Below are positions 10,546 through 21,950 of a stretch of DNA of 64,000 bases, in pieces (within the stretch, counting starts at the first letter, position 1; every line of letters starts with the position of its first letter). The translations under genes and the position numbers were made by a program. The stretch comes from Tuctoria greenei (lineage: Eukaryota; Streptophyta; Magnoliopsida; Poales; Poaceae). Location: the NCBI GenBank assembly GCA_036927565.1, contig JAYESD010000005.1, forward strand, positions 9,826,565 to 9,890,564, read 5' to 3'. The notes beneath the pieces are model-generated. The model was given only the letters and a program-made list of their open reading frames with translations, had not been told where the DNA came from and searched no databases.

Positions 10546-12179
10546 TGAATGTTGCCTAGAGGGGGGTGAATAGGCTAATCGACCTGCAAATGACTTAATA
10601 AAACAAGATTAAATCACAGGGGGCGGACTAGTCCGGTCTGGGGGCAGACTAGTCCGGTCAGCCTGCGTGAAGAACCCTAAAAGGTGTTTCTAGCAAGTTT
10701 TAAGGGGATTTTCTCGAGGCTACAAGTGAGGATATGTTTATGACAAGTTTAGAAAATATCAACACAAGAGTGAGTCAAGTTTCAACAAGATTAAGCAATG
10801 TGAGGCACAAGACAAGACTAGCAACCCTAGAGCTAAGTATGCAATAAACAAAATGCGAAGAACACAGAGACACAAGGATTTTATCCCGAGGTTCGATTCC
10901 ACACAAGAATCTACGTCCCCGTTGAGGAGTCCACAAAGGACCGGGTTCACCAACCCTTCCCTCACCAAGTTTACCTCACGGGCCTAACTTGGTTCTCCAC
11001 TATCTCAAAGTGCGAATACATGATTCGTTGGGGCTTCTCACAATCTGAGGCTCCCACACCACAAAGATGATCAACAACACAAAACACACTCAACACACAG
11101 CTCACAAAGACTCAATGAGTGCAAGAGATCAAACCGGGAGCACAAGCGCGATGTTCTTCCTCTTCTCCACCTCACTAAACCCTAATCCACTCAAGAATTA
11201 GTTTTAGAGGGAAAGTTGGCAAGAAAGAGGCTTAAGAGTGCTCCAAGTTGGCTGTGGCGGCGCTAGGGTTCAAGTCAGTTCAAGAGTTGGTTCAAAAGAA
11301 CCCAGGGGACCTCTATTTATAGAGGTCCCAAGCCCATACTGCTGACTTCAGCAGAAGGGCGGACTAGTCCGGCCTAGGGGACCACTGACCTCTTGTCAGG
11401 CCCCGACAGCTGACACGCTATCGTCACACTACCCGTCAAACTTCAAATTCAAACGGTCACTTCAACAACGGACTAGTCCGGTCACCAACGGACTAGTCAG
11501 ATCTCACACAGAGCCTTTTGCTCCGTGTGAAAACAGACTAGTCTGAGGACCACGGACTAGTCCGGCCCCAAGGGCGGACTAGTCCGATCCTCCCAGACTT
11601 AGTCACAGAAGCACCTTCAACTCGCCTACCCGGACTAGTCCGGCCCCACGGGCGGACTAGTCCGTTCTCACTCAGGACCTCTTGGTCCGGACTCAAACGG
11701 ACAAGTCCGTGGTTTTGAGACTTAGTCTCCAAAACCCACTCACTGCTACCCGGACTAGTCCGGCCACGAACGGACTAGTCCAATCTCAGTCAGACCCTTC
11801 TGGTCCGGCTGAATACGGACTTGGCCACCCAGGGGCGGACTAGTCCGACCACCTGCACGGACTAGTCCGACCCTACTGCCAGTCTGCTTATCCACTCTTT
11901 TCTCTCAAGGGGTTTGACCTCTAAAACACTTTGAGCTCCCAAACTTGATATCAATGCACTTTACACACGCACCCTCCTATTTCTACGGCTAGTCTAACTC
12001 AACACGCTAGAAACCCTAGTTTCTACGCTTCGAGTTGACTCCGTTTCCTTCCTTTTCCTTTTTGAGGGTTTGCGTCTCCGATCGAGTCCACACCTGTGCT
12101 AAGATCACTTGAGCTCATTAGCGACTTAATTGTCGTCATCAATCATCCAAAACCCACGGGGAACCTAGATGCACTTTCA
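10546..12179 (-). repeat. Element D 5' LTR (right copy, shared with the tandem fragment)
   Basis: 1634 bases, the partner of 131-1786. Begins TGAATGTTGCC on the + strand where the left copy has TGAAAGTTGCC. The - strand TATA-like palindrome lies at about 11311-11324. The primer site is on its left, and on its right is a purine tract and internal DNA, so it acts as the 5' LTR of D and as the 3' LTR of a second, truncated copy. Confidence 0.92.
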
Positions 12180-12877
12180 ATCTCCCCCTTTTTGGTGATT
12201 GATGACAACACATTAAGTCCTTCAACAATTAAGAGTATTAAAATTGGTTTTCATAACTTGTGTGCGTATGAATGACTCCCCCTCAATGTATGCAACATGT
12301 AAAAGAGGTGGAGGAGATCTTTCATACCCACACACGTTATGGTGGGGTGCCTACGTGATGTGCTCAACAATTGTGACAAGACAAAAAGAGCATCAATATA
12401 ATCAAAAGATTGACAATAAGAGCATTATATTGATATTAAACAACATTAACAAGTCTTGCACAAATGTAAACATCCAAGAGCATGCATGAAAGTATTACAA
12501 GACAAGTCCACAAACCACAAGCACACACACAAAAGATTAACTTCCCCTTAACTCTCCCCCTTTGGCATCAAAGCCAAAAAGGAAAAGAAGGGAGGAAACT
12601 AAGACCTAAGAACTAGTCCTCGTCTTCGCCACTTCCACTCTCCGTGGCCTCGGAATCTTCGACGTTTTCCTCATGATCATCGGCGTCGTCGTCGTCGTCG
12701 GAGTTCCTTGCCGAGGGAGCAGCCCGAGAGGAGCTTCCATCCTCTTGGAGCTGGGCGAGCTCATCGGCGGTGATGTTGGGGAATGGAGTGATCTCCCCAT
12801 CACTCACCTCCGGAGAGGACATCGGGACCTCCAGCTTGTCGCACACCGCCTTAAGATATTTTTCCTGACGCTTGTGT
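12180..12877 (-). mobile_element. Truncated tandem copy of element D (3' internal end only)
   Basis: Repeats 1787-2495: purine tract, 3' untranslated region and the last ~90 codons of the third ORF (12613 upward, - strand), with about 2% differences and small indels. It ends abruptly after CTTGTGT at 12877, where element A's LTR resumes. The layout LTR-internal-LTR-partial internal is what unequal recombination between LTRs followed by a deletion would leave. Confidence 0.85.
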
Positions 12878-13190
12878 CCCGGGACCACCTGTCGGGTCCT
12901 GGGACACACCTTGTAACAGCTGAGTCCTTGAACTATAAAAGGGCTCAGTGGACGACCTTAGCAAAGGACGGAAAAATTAGACCAAGGCTCATACACGCTC
13001 AAGCAAGGCAATATACAATACTCCCGTGGACGTAGGGTATTACGCTCTGGCGGCCCGAACCACGTAAATCCCCTGTGTTCATCATCCTGCTGTGTTCGAT
13101 CTCCTGGGACTAGCCCTCGTGAATCCAATGAACCTCCGTGGACTGCTCTCTAAGCAGGTCCGGGGGAAGTGTCGTTTACGACCTTCGACA
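12878..13190 (+). repeat. Element A 5' LTR, distal part
   Basis: Matches 50882-51197 of the 3' LTR with about 14-15 differences in ~306 bases. Contains a + strand TATA box, CTATAAAAGGG, at 12933-12943. Ends in GACA at 13190. About 45 bases present in the 3' LTR (50838-50882) are missing at the D junction. Confidence 0.88.
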
Positions 13191-13192
13191 TT

Positions 13193-13210
13193 TGGCGCGC
13201 CAGGTAGGGG
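13193..13210 (+). other. Element A primer binding site
   Basis: TGGCGCGCCAGGTAGGGG two bases after the LTR end. The same motif follows the 5' LTRs of elements B and C. The tRNA was not identified. Confidence 0.8.
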
Positions 13211-13243
13211 GCTTTTTCCCCGTCAAGATCTTCACCAGCAGCA

Positions 13244-15832
13244 ATGGTGAATGACCAATCCAACGCCGGATCATCCAGGGCGCAGTCGCGACGACGGACA
13301 GTGGCGGAGGATCAGGCGTCATCCCGCTCTAGGGCAGGCTACCGCTCTAGGGCTGGAAGGTCAGGACCTTCGCATCGCCCCGCAGTTACTTCGCCGGCTG
13401 CAGGCCGGCACGCCACCCCACGGCGTACTCCGGCCGTGACAGCAATCACGGCGCCATCGGCTGCAAGCCCGGAGAGCGTGCTTGCGGCAACGCGCGCGCT
13501 ACTCCACAACCCTCCTGCTGGGGATGCCCCTCAGGGAGCAGCTCAGCAGTGGATCAACGACATCGACCACCTCGTCACCGCCACGCTCAACGTGCCTCCA
13601 GCGAGGGAGACACATGCCCAGCTGATGCATGTGTCATTGTCGCGAACACCGACCATCGACCGGTGGACGACAGACTCGTGCTCGACCAGGATCTCAACAA
13701 CAGATCTGAGAACCGGGTTGCAGCGCCGCAGGGCCGGAGAGGACTGCCGAGTCACCACCGAGCGCCAGAGGGAACGTCGGCGCAACCTCGAGGCAGATTA
13801 CAGTGTGCCGGGCCCCGTGCCCTAGGCTCATGTTGTGCCCCCACCACACCAGACGTACGTCGTGCCTCCACCGCACCAGGCGTACGTTGCGCCTCCTCCA
13901 CAGGCGTATGCAACGCCGCCCCAGCATCAGGTGTACGCAGGCCCGCCTGCTCATCCAGGGTATGCGCTTCCGCCGCCGGCACCAGTCAGCCCTAGCCAAG
14001 GGTGTGCAGCGCTAGCGCCTCACCTTCGTTTCGTGGTCTGGCCACGAAAGTTCCGGCCACACATGCCGGAGAAGTACAACGGGAGTGTCAACCCGAGCGA
14101 GTTCCTGCAGATCTACACCACTGCGATACTAGCTGCAGGAGGCGACGAGGCCATTATGGCTAACTACTTCCCCGTCGTCCTGACCGGCCCAGCTCGGTCA
14201 TGGCTCATAAACCTGCCCCAGGGGTCCATAACCTCCTGGGATGAGTTGTGCCGACAGTTCGTGGCTAACTTCGGCAGTTCCTACAAGCGCCCCGGCACCG
14301 AGCTTGACCTCCACGCCGTTAGGCAGCGCGCTGGAGAGTTGCTGCGATCGTTCATCCAGCGGTTCTCCCAGGTACGGAACACCATCCCTCATGTTGCTAG
14401 CGCATCGGTTATCGTCGTGTTCAGACTGGGTGTGAGGGACAAGAAGATGCTCGAGAAGCTAGCCACGCACGAGGTGCGTGATGTCTCCGAGCTGTTCTCC
14501 CTAGCAGACAGATGTGCTAGGACAGCTGAGAGGCGCAACTGGCACTCCCAGCCATCCTCAGAAGCAAGGGAAGCCACCCTGACTGAGGAAGGAGCCTCTG
14601 CAAGGAGCAGCGGCAAGAAGAAGAAGAAGGGCAGTGGCAAGAACAGGCCAAAGCCCAGAGCCCAGGCAATGGCGGTTGCGGCGCCCGGCGGAACCCGAGC
14701 GCCGCGCCGAGACAAGCGCCCTAGGCAGTCGCCTGATCCCGAGGAGCCTGACTTCAAGTGCCCGGTGCAGCGTACAAATAGCCATAGTGCTAGCGAGTGC
14801 CGGGAAGTGAAGAGATTCGCGGAACGATTCCGCGAACAGAAACAGAGGCTGCAGCGCCAGGAGGGTGCACCCCCCCCCCCCCCCCCCCCCCGCCAGAGGG
14901 AGGGCAAGCAGAAGGCTGATCCTGAGAAGGAGGATGACACCGAGATGGGGTTTCAGGAACCCCAGCGGGCGGTCAAGGCCATCTTCGAGGGTGGCGACTC
15001 CGACTCCAGCAGTGATAAGGAGCGCCGCAAGACCCTCCATGTCATCTACGGGGGAGCCACCGACCCCATGTCCCGAAACACGGTGAAAACCCTGCGTCGG
15101 GCAGTGGCCGCAGTGGCCCCTGCCCCAAGTCCTGCTCCCCACCACAAGTGGATGAGCACGGCGATCAGCTTTGACGCTTCGAACTGCCTGAAGAACATGG
15201 CTGGGGCAGGAGTGCTCCCGCTGTTGGTATCCCTGACCATCGCCAACGTGAAGGTCTTCCACGTGCTGATAGATGGAGGGGCGGGCCTCAACCTCATATC
15301 CATGGCGGCTTTCCGAAAGCTGCAGCTACCGATGTCCCAGCTCACACCCTCGAGCCCGTTCTCGGGTGTCGGACCTCGACAGATCCTCCCGTATGGCAAC
15401 ATACACCTCCCGGTGACCTTCGGGACCCCGGAGAACTACCGTACGGAGAGCGTTTTATTCGACGTGGCAGACGTCGACCTCCCCTTCAACACAATCATCG
15501 GGAGGCCAACCCTCTACAGGTTCATGGCTGTAGCCCACTACGGCTACCTCATCCTGAAGATGCCGACGCCTTCCGGTGTCCTCAAGATCAGAGGGGACCG
15601 CCCAGCCGCAGTGTCAGCCTTGGAGCAGCTCCAAGCACTTGCAGCGGGGAGGGCTCCGGCCCCAGGAGGCTCGAAGGAGAGTCGGCCAGAGCAAGGCCCG
15701 GCACAACGAGCCTCCACTACTGCACCTCGTGTGCAACCTGCCAATGACGACGACGTCCCTGTGAAGGTCGTCAGGATTGGCGCCGAGGCTGCCCAGACAA
15801 CCCGTATCGCGGGGAACCTGGACAACAAATAG
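13244..15832 (+). pseudogene. Element A gag-protease (one internal stop)
   Basis: Starts at the ATG at 13244 (MVNDQSNAGSS). A TAG at 13823-13825 breaks the frame, which then stays open from 13835 to the stop at 15830. N-terminal low-complexity region, Pro/Tyr-rich repeats (about 13835-13985), then a retrotransposon gag domain (FRPHMPEKYNGSVNPSEF, SWDELCRQF, LLRSFIQRFSQVRN). A zinc-knuckle relic, CPVQRTNSHSASEC, has lost the first His seen in B and C. A 22-base C tract (14870-14891) encodes a proline run in frame. The aspartic protease has the active-site motif DGGAG and later IIGRPTLYRF. The terminal UAG is in frame with RT and conserved in B and C. Confidence 0.88.
14870..14891 (+). repeat. 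Poly-C tract, 22 bases, in element A gag
   Basis: Encodes a proline run in the gag-PR frame between the zinc-knuckle relic and the protease. The frame is kept. Confidence 0.9.
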
Positions 15833-16984
15833 GAATGTGCGCTCATCACCTTCCTCCGGGACAACGTCGATGTGTTTGCATGGCAACCATCGCAAATGCC
15901 CGGGATCCCCAGGGAGGTGATTGAGCACCATCTGAAGATCTACCCCGACGCCCGACCGGTACAGCAGAAGCCCAGGAAATAGTCCATCGAGCAGCAGAAC
16001 TTCATCCGTGAAGAAATCAAGAAGTTGCTCGATGCTGGTTTCATCCGGGAGGTCCACCACCCACGGTGGTTGGTCAACCCTGTTGTCGTTCCCAAGGCTG
16101 GCGGGAAGCTCCGGATGTGCATCGACTACACCAATCTCAATAAGGCATGTCCCAAGGATCCATTCCCTCTTCCTAGGATAGATCAAATAGTAGACTCAAC
16201 ATCAGGATGTGACCTTCTGTGTTTCCTCGATGCGTATTCCAGTTTTCACCAAATACCCATGTCTAGGGAAGATGAGGAACACACTGCTTTCATAACAGTA
16301 GACGACCTGTATTGTTATGTCTCCATGCCTTATGGTCTCAAGAATGCTCTTCCCACCTTTGTACGTGCAATGCATAAGACATTCGGGGACCTCATTAGAG
16401 ATCTGGTAGAGGTGTACGTCGACGACATCGTGGTAAAAATCAGGGAAAGCACATCCCTGTTAGACAACCTAGCCCGAGTCTTCAGCAAACTGCACACGAC
16501 ACGCATGATGTTGAACCCCGACAAGTGTGTCTTTGGGGTTTCTGCAGGGAAGCTCCTTGGTTTCTTGGTATCGCACCGAGGGATCGAAGCTAACCCAGAG
16601 AAGATCAAGGCGATAGAGTTGATGCGGCCGTCGGCCTGCATCAAGGACGTGCAGAAGCTTGCAGGATGTTTGGCAGCCCTCAGTCGGTTCATCTCAAGAC
16701 TGGCTGAGCGAGCCCTGCCCTTCTTCAAGATTCCGCGGAAGTCAGGCCCCTTTGAGTGGACTGAGGAAGCTGAAGTGGCCTTCCAGGAGCTCAAGAAACA
16801 CCTGACGACGCTACCCATTATGGTGGAGCCACAACCCGGCGAACCGCTCCTGTTGTACATCACCGCAACAATGGAAGTGGTCAGCATGGTCTTGGTTGCA
16901 GAGCGATCGGAGCTGCTACCGCAACAAGCACCAGAAAGGAGCCCTAGAGGGGGAGGTCGAGCCTCAAGGCCCGAACCCAGAAGA

Positions 16985-17008
16985 GCCCCCCCCCCCCCCC
17001 CCCCCCCC
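16985..17008 (+). repeat. Poly-C tract, 24 bases, in element A pol
   Basis: In the linker between RT and RNase H, in frame as prolines. Elements B and C have no such tract at the matching place. Confidence 0.9.
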
Positions 17009-17455
17009 GCTGTGAGTTCCAGTGACCAAGTGCCTTACGGGTCACAACCCCTGGAGGCCCAGCTAGACCCTGGGAGCCACATTCCCCAGGATGCAGACGC
17101 ATTGCAAGGAGCCCCGGACTCCCCGGGGAGGGTTCGGACCTCCCAACGGCCAGTCAACTATGTCAGTGAGGTCCTCCATGAAGCAAAAACAAGATATTTG
17201 GAGGTACACAAACTGCTATATGCAGTGCTTATAGCGTCGAGGAAGCTCCAGCATTACTTCCAGGCTCACCGGGTTTCAGTGGTCACCTCCTTCCCACTGA
17301 AAACCGTACTCCACAACCCCAATTCCACTGGCAGCATTGCCAAGTGGGCAGCGGAGCTCGCTGAGTTCGAGCTAGAATTCTTACCTCGACATGCAGTCAA
17401 AAGCCAAGCACTGGCGGACTTCTTGGCCGAATGGACCCCATCGCCAAGCAACCTT

Positions 17456-17475
17456 GGGGGGGGGGGGGGGGGGGG
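17456..17475 (+). repeat. Poly-G tract, 20 bases, in element A pol
   Basis: Lies where B reads SPSNPRGPNEQK, just before RNase H. The frame changes across it, so its length decides whether pol is broken here. Confidence 0.9.
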
Positions 17476-19351
17476 CGGACAACGGCGAAACGGTGCCCAA
17501 GGCTCCAGTTTTCACCGAGACCCCCTGGACGCTCTACTTTGACGGCTCCTTGCAGAAGCAGGGGGCCGGGGCCGGAGTCCTGCTCCTCACCCCGACTGGG
17601 GAGCAGTTCAAGTACATGGTGCGCCTCGACTTCAAGGCGGCAAATAACATGGCGGAGTATGAAGCCCTAATCTTTGGGCTGAAGACTGCCCTGACCCTCA
17701 ATGTCCGACAGCTTCTGGCTAAAGGTGATTCTCAACTGATCATCAAGCAGGCCAGAGGAGAGTGCAGCTGCAACGAACCTCAATTAGTAGCATACCTGCT
17801 GCACGTTCGGAAGCTGGAGAAGGACTTTGAAGTCTTGGACTTGTGCCATGTACCCCGAGCTGACAACTCAGTCGCAGACGACCTGTCAACGAAGGCCTCC
17901 ACAGGGGCCCCAGTGCCCCAAGGAGTCTTCGCAAGGACGTTACCGCGACCAACCGCCCGAGCAGCCGAACCGGGCGAAGGGGGCGAGCCCAGCACCTCGA
18001 AGCTGGCAGTCCCGGCAACCCTGCTACCATGGAGTCCGCCAAGGATCGTATGTGCCACCGGCGGCTCCGAGCTATCGGGCGCCCAAGATCCAGAGGCTCA
18101 AGCAAGTCTTGATGCATGGATCTCGGAGGTACGAGACTACTTGAAAGACAATATCCTTCCCGAAGAACATGCTCTGGCAGAAAGGATTGTTCGCATGGCT
18201 AAAAGGTACACGCTTGTGGAAGGGGATCTCTACCGGCGTGGCGCCAACGACATCCTACTGCGATGCATTACCCGGGAGGAGGGCTGCGACCTGCTCACAA
18301 AGATCCATGGAGGCGAGTGCGGGAACCATGCGTCCTCCCGCACGCTGGTCGGTAAAGCCTTTTGGCATGACTTTTATTGGCCTACAGCACTCCAGGATGC
18401 GCCGAGATGGTAAAGAGATGCAAGGCTTGCCAGTTCCATGCCAAGCAGATCCACACACCAGCTCAGGCGCTGCAGATGATCCCTCCCTCATGGCCATTCG
18501 CTGTATGGGGGTTTGACATCCTGGGACCCTTTCCCAGAGCCGTCAGAGGATTCTGGCATCTCTACGTCGCCGTAGATAAGTTCACCAAGTGGCCGGAAGC
18601 CGCCCCAGTTGTCACCATCAACAAGCAGTCGGCAGTAAAATTCATCAAGTTGATCGTCTGCCGGTTCGGGGTCCCGAACAGAATCATAACTGATAACGGG
18701 ACCCAGTTCACAAGTGCAGCGTTCTAGGAATACTGCGAGGACCTGGGGATCCAAGTCTGCTATGCATCAGTTGCTCATCCAGAGAGCAATGGGCAGGTTG
18801 AGAGAGCCAATGCAGAGATCCTCAAGGGCCTCAAGACTCGCACATTCTCACACCTTGAGAAACATGGTGCAAATTGGGTGGATGAGCTTCCGTGTGCGCT
18901 GTGGGCTAGCCGGACATCAACCAGTCGAGCCACGGGGGAAATGCCTTTCTTCTTGGTGTATGGGGCAGAGGCCGTCCTCCCCCCAGAAATTACCATGGGC
19001 TCCCCCCGTGCCCGGAGGTACGACGAAGCCGCGCAGGACCAGCTCCAGCGTGAAGACCTGGACCTCGTCGACGAGGGACGAGTGTGAGCAGCTCTCCGAA
19101 ATGCACAGTACAGGCAGGCGCTCCAGCGCTACCATCAGAGGACCATGCGGAGTAGGGATCTAAAGGTAGACAACCTGGTGTTGCGCCGCATACTCTCCCG
19201 GGAGGGGTCTAACAAACTCTCCCCCAGCTGGGAGGGTCCCTTCCGGGTAACAGAGGTTTGCCGCCCAGGATGCGTCCGCCTGGCTACGGAGGATGGACAG
19301 CGATTACCCAACCCATGGAACATCGAGCATCTCCGTAAGTTCTACCCCTAG

Positions 19352-20719
19352 ACCAGGGTTGGGGCAACGCTATTTCATAGTAAAAGTTGCATACTGCCTC
19401 AGGACAGCACTTAGCATAGGGCGATGGGGCTCCGAGTGCACATTCCGCTTAGCCTGGTCCAGAACCCTAAGTAGGTGCACTCGACTTCATCTGACACCCA
19501 GGCCGGGTTATTCCCTTTGTAAATTCTGCTCCATCTTATGAGAAACTACAATGAAAGAATGTTGTCCTGCCTGGTATAGGGTTTGTCAATTCAAAAATTA
19601 TCTTTAATTTTTATGATGTTGTTGTAAGCCCGCCATAGCTCGTGATCTATCATGAGCGCTGTCGTTTTCCCCTGCTTTAGCAATAGTGGGAGCCTTGCTG
19701 TCTGGACTGCAGGTGGGATTGCTTGAGGTACCTGCAATGCGCCTGGGGCCTCGGATGTTCCAATACTCGGGGGCCTGTGTCTCCAGATGGTCTCCCCCGG
19801 AAAAGGCTTACGCCGAGCGGGAGGTCCAGGGCCACAGCCTGCTTAGCCTGGTCCCGTACCCTAAGCCTGTGCGCTCTGCCTCCCCAGTGCTACAGCCGAG
19901 TACTGGGGGCCAGATGGACCACCCTTGGGTAATATGAACGACGAGTCCTAGGTGCAGAAGCACCGAATTACCCAAGCCCCACGAGTCATCCCAAGATCGT
20001 AAGTCAAGCGACCTACAAAAAGAGCAGGGGTAAAATGACCAACGAATAGAATTACTTCTCTTTTTTGATCTATGTACAGGTCTTTGAGGAAGTTATTCCA
20101 GCAATCACAGTCAGAGTACCCGCGAATATGGCGGGCACCGCCGGCCTGAAGCTCTGGCGGCACCCCCAGGGGCCCCGCTGTCGACCTCTCGCTGAAGATG
20201 GCAGGCACCGCCGGCCTGAAGCTCCAGCGGCACCCCCAGGGGGCCCGCTGTCGACCTCTCGCTGAAGATGGCGGGCACCGCCGGCCTGGAGCTCCGGCGG
20301 CACCCCCAAGGGGCCCGCTGTCGACCTCTCCATAAAAATGGTGCCCACCGCGGAACTGAAGCTCCGGCGGCACCCCTGGGGGGGCCGCTTTCGGCATACC
20401 TGCATACTCAGCTCCGGCAATGCTACCTACGAATCCTAGGATTCTCCTGCACCGGTCCGCCCTAAACCCTAAGTGTGTGATAGGTGTGCCCATAACAACT
20501 GGACACGCCTGTCAGGGGGCCATACTTAGGAGGACATCAGGTCCTGGAGGCTAAGGAACAGAAAGCAGCTGGAAGACATTGCTGGAAATAAAAGCAAACT
20601 GAGTATAAAAGGGCACCACAGACATATTTTTTATCGCACAAATAAAGAGTTTGTCATCACAGCCAGCCACAAGACAAAAGACAGAAAGACAAAAACTTAA
20701 ACAGACGCCCGTGGAGCCC
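19352..20719 (+). other. Element A 3' spacer between pol and antisense ORF
   Basis: About 1.37 kb with no credible gene. It contains a four-copy 70-base tandem repeat (listed separately). Long non-coding spacers with private tandem repeats at this place are known for Tat elements. The short frames here, including one on the - strand over the repeat, are products of repeat composition. Confidence 0.7.
20128..20407 (+). repeat. 70-base tandem repeat, four copies
   Basis: ATG-GCGGGCACCGCC starts recur at 20128, 20198, 20268 and 20338, exactly 70 bases apart. Copies 1-3 are nearly identical and copy 4 is diverged. Each holds CCGGCCTG, CGGCACCCCC and GCTGTCGACCTCTC. It lies in the 3' spacer of element A. 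Confidence 0.92.
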
Positions 20720-21095
20720 TTAACCGCTCCGTTGGAACCTTGAGGCGATGAGTGCCATCGCATATGAAACTTCAGACTTGGCGGCCTCTTCCCTCTCGGG
20801 GATGGGCCCCTCGAGGATCGGCTGTAGGGAGACGTCGGGGTACCAGCTCCGGTAGCAGGACAGGATGTGCGTCGCCACCTCCTTCACCAGCATCCGTCCC
20901 TCGGCCTCTAGCTGGTTCTCAAGGATGGCACCCAGCGAGCGCATCCTCGAGCTGGTGGAGTCGAGTGCCGGGAACACCTGACTCACCTCCTGCGCCGGCT
21001 CCCCCACGCGCGTCGGGCTGAAGCCGAGCGGCACCAGAGTTGAGTCGGCACTGCCAAGGAACTCCCAGACCTTCCGGGCCTCGGCGGAGCGCGCC
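20720..21095 (-). pseudogene. Element A antisense ORF, 3' part (cut off by element C)
   Basis: On the - strand the frame reads VWEFLGSADSTLVPLGFSP after the C insertion and ends QRSG with a stop at about 20720. It aligns with the C-terminal end of the antisense ORFs of C and B (IWEFLSKANDALTPMGFSP; later PILEGP against PVLEGP). The upstream part is at 47041-49604; the 25.9 kb element C and its GCGCC duplication lie between. Confidence 0.85.
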
Positions 21096-21950
21096 TGTCG
21101 GTGGTTTGGAACCGGCAGATCTCCCTACACTACTAAAGGGATAGGAGAGTTTGATGTTCGGTGTGGGCGCACGGAGATTCAAGAAGGTGAATAAGAATTG
21201 ACACAGGAGACACAAGAATTTACGTGGTTCGGGCTGCCTGAGCGTAATACCCTACTCCATGGGTGTGTTGGTGTTGTATTAGTAGTATGAGCTTGTGATG
21301 AACGTATGAGGCGCGTGAGTGTATGTTCAGCCCCCTGAACGTGTCGTCGGCCTGTCCTTTTATAGTACAAGGGCAGGCCGTTACAAGTTAGACTGGCCCG
21401 ACATGTGGCCCCGACGGTTACTAGTATTGACACTTATTTAACACATTTAATCGCTCTTAATGATCCTGTAACGGGCTTTGACAACACCGTTACTGGTGTT
21501 AAGATCGTCCGTTTAAGTGTCATTAATATGGCATTAATGACACTTAATCGGGTCTTGAAGTCCTTGGCTCTCCTTTGAAGATCCGGAGCCGTTGTGGGGT
21601 CTTCCAGAGGTTAGAAGCTGAAGATCCGACGATCGGACACGTGGCAGCTCCGGAACATACTGAGGAAACAGGTACCTCCGGGGCTACCCGACACGTGTCA
21701 GGTCCGGAGCTTCTCTCGATCTGGGGCTAAGTCCGGAGGTGCCATTTCGGTACATGGCCCGGATCTTCCCCCTTGTGGGCGGTAGCTCCGGTTTGGTAGT
21801 ACACGTGGCGACCCAGGGATTAACCATGTTGGAGAAGCGGGTCCGGTTATGTCTGACATGTGGGCCTTCGAGGGTCTTTAAACCAAGTAGATGACTTTCC
21901 TTTGAGATCTTTGTAACCTCAAGGGGTGTACGGTTTCTAGGGTACTGACA
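21096..21950 (-). repeat. Element C 3' LTR
   Basis: 855 bases, TGTCGGTGGTTTGG to GGTACTGACA on the + strand, the partner of 46186-47040. The - strand carries a TATA box in CTATAAAAGG (+ strand CCTTTTATAG near 21356). Several ACGT-core motifs occur, such as CACGTGGC and CACGTGTCA. Confidence 0.93.

Larger units (their letters stand above)
131..12179 (-). mobile_element. Element D: SIRE/Maximus-type Ty1/Copia LTR retrotransposon
   Basis: About 12.05 kb from LTR to LTR on the - strand. Reading on that strand: 5' LTR (12179-10546), initiator-Met-type primer site, gag, PR-INT-RT-RNase H in Copia order, a ~0.9 kb spacer, a third ORF, purine tract, 3' LTR (1786-131). The LTR ends TGAAAGTGC...TTTCA, the AAAAAGGGGGAGAT purine tract and an extra ORF after pol are typical of the SIRE/Maximus group. 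It is inserted in the 5' LTR of A after GACAAAGGG. Gag carries a stop and gag and pol are out of frame, so this copy is defective, although pol itself is a long open frame. The LTRs differ by about 1.6% by eye, suggesting a recent insertion. Confidence 0.9.
15833..19351 (+). pseudogene. Element A reverse transcriptase-RNase H-integrase (broken)
   Basis: Follows the gag-PR UAG in the same frame. RT shows AGGKLRMCIDYTNLNKACPK, then YVDDIVV in the active site. RNase H shows TLYFDGS, MAEYEAL and the later DNSVAD. Integrase shows the HHCC finger (HGGECGNHASS ... CKACQFH), FDILGPFPR, ITDNGTQF and the ESNGQVERANAE glutamate. The end is WEGPF followed by NPWNIEHLRKFYP and a stop at 19349; no chromodomain. 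Damage: TAG at 15980, a frame change at the 20-base G tract 17456-17475, a frameshift near 18400 in the integrase finger, TAG at 18725 and TGA at 19085. A 24-base C tract lies at 16985-17008 in the RT-RNase H linker. Confidence 0.9.

Noticed and set aside
14558..15262. 234-codon - strand frame in element A
   Set aside because: Shadow of gag-PR on the other strand, with the C tract read as a glycine run.
19948..20493. 181-codon - strand frame
   Set aside because: Produced by the 70-base tandem repeat, which is not a multiple of three, so each copy is read in a different frame; no family resemblance.
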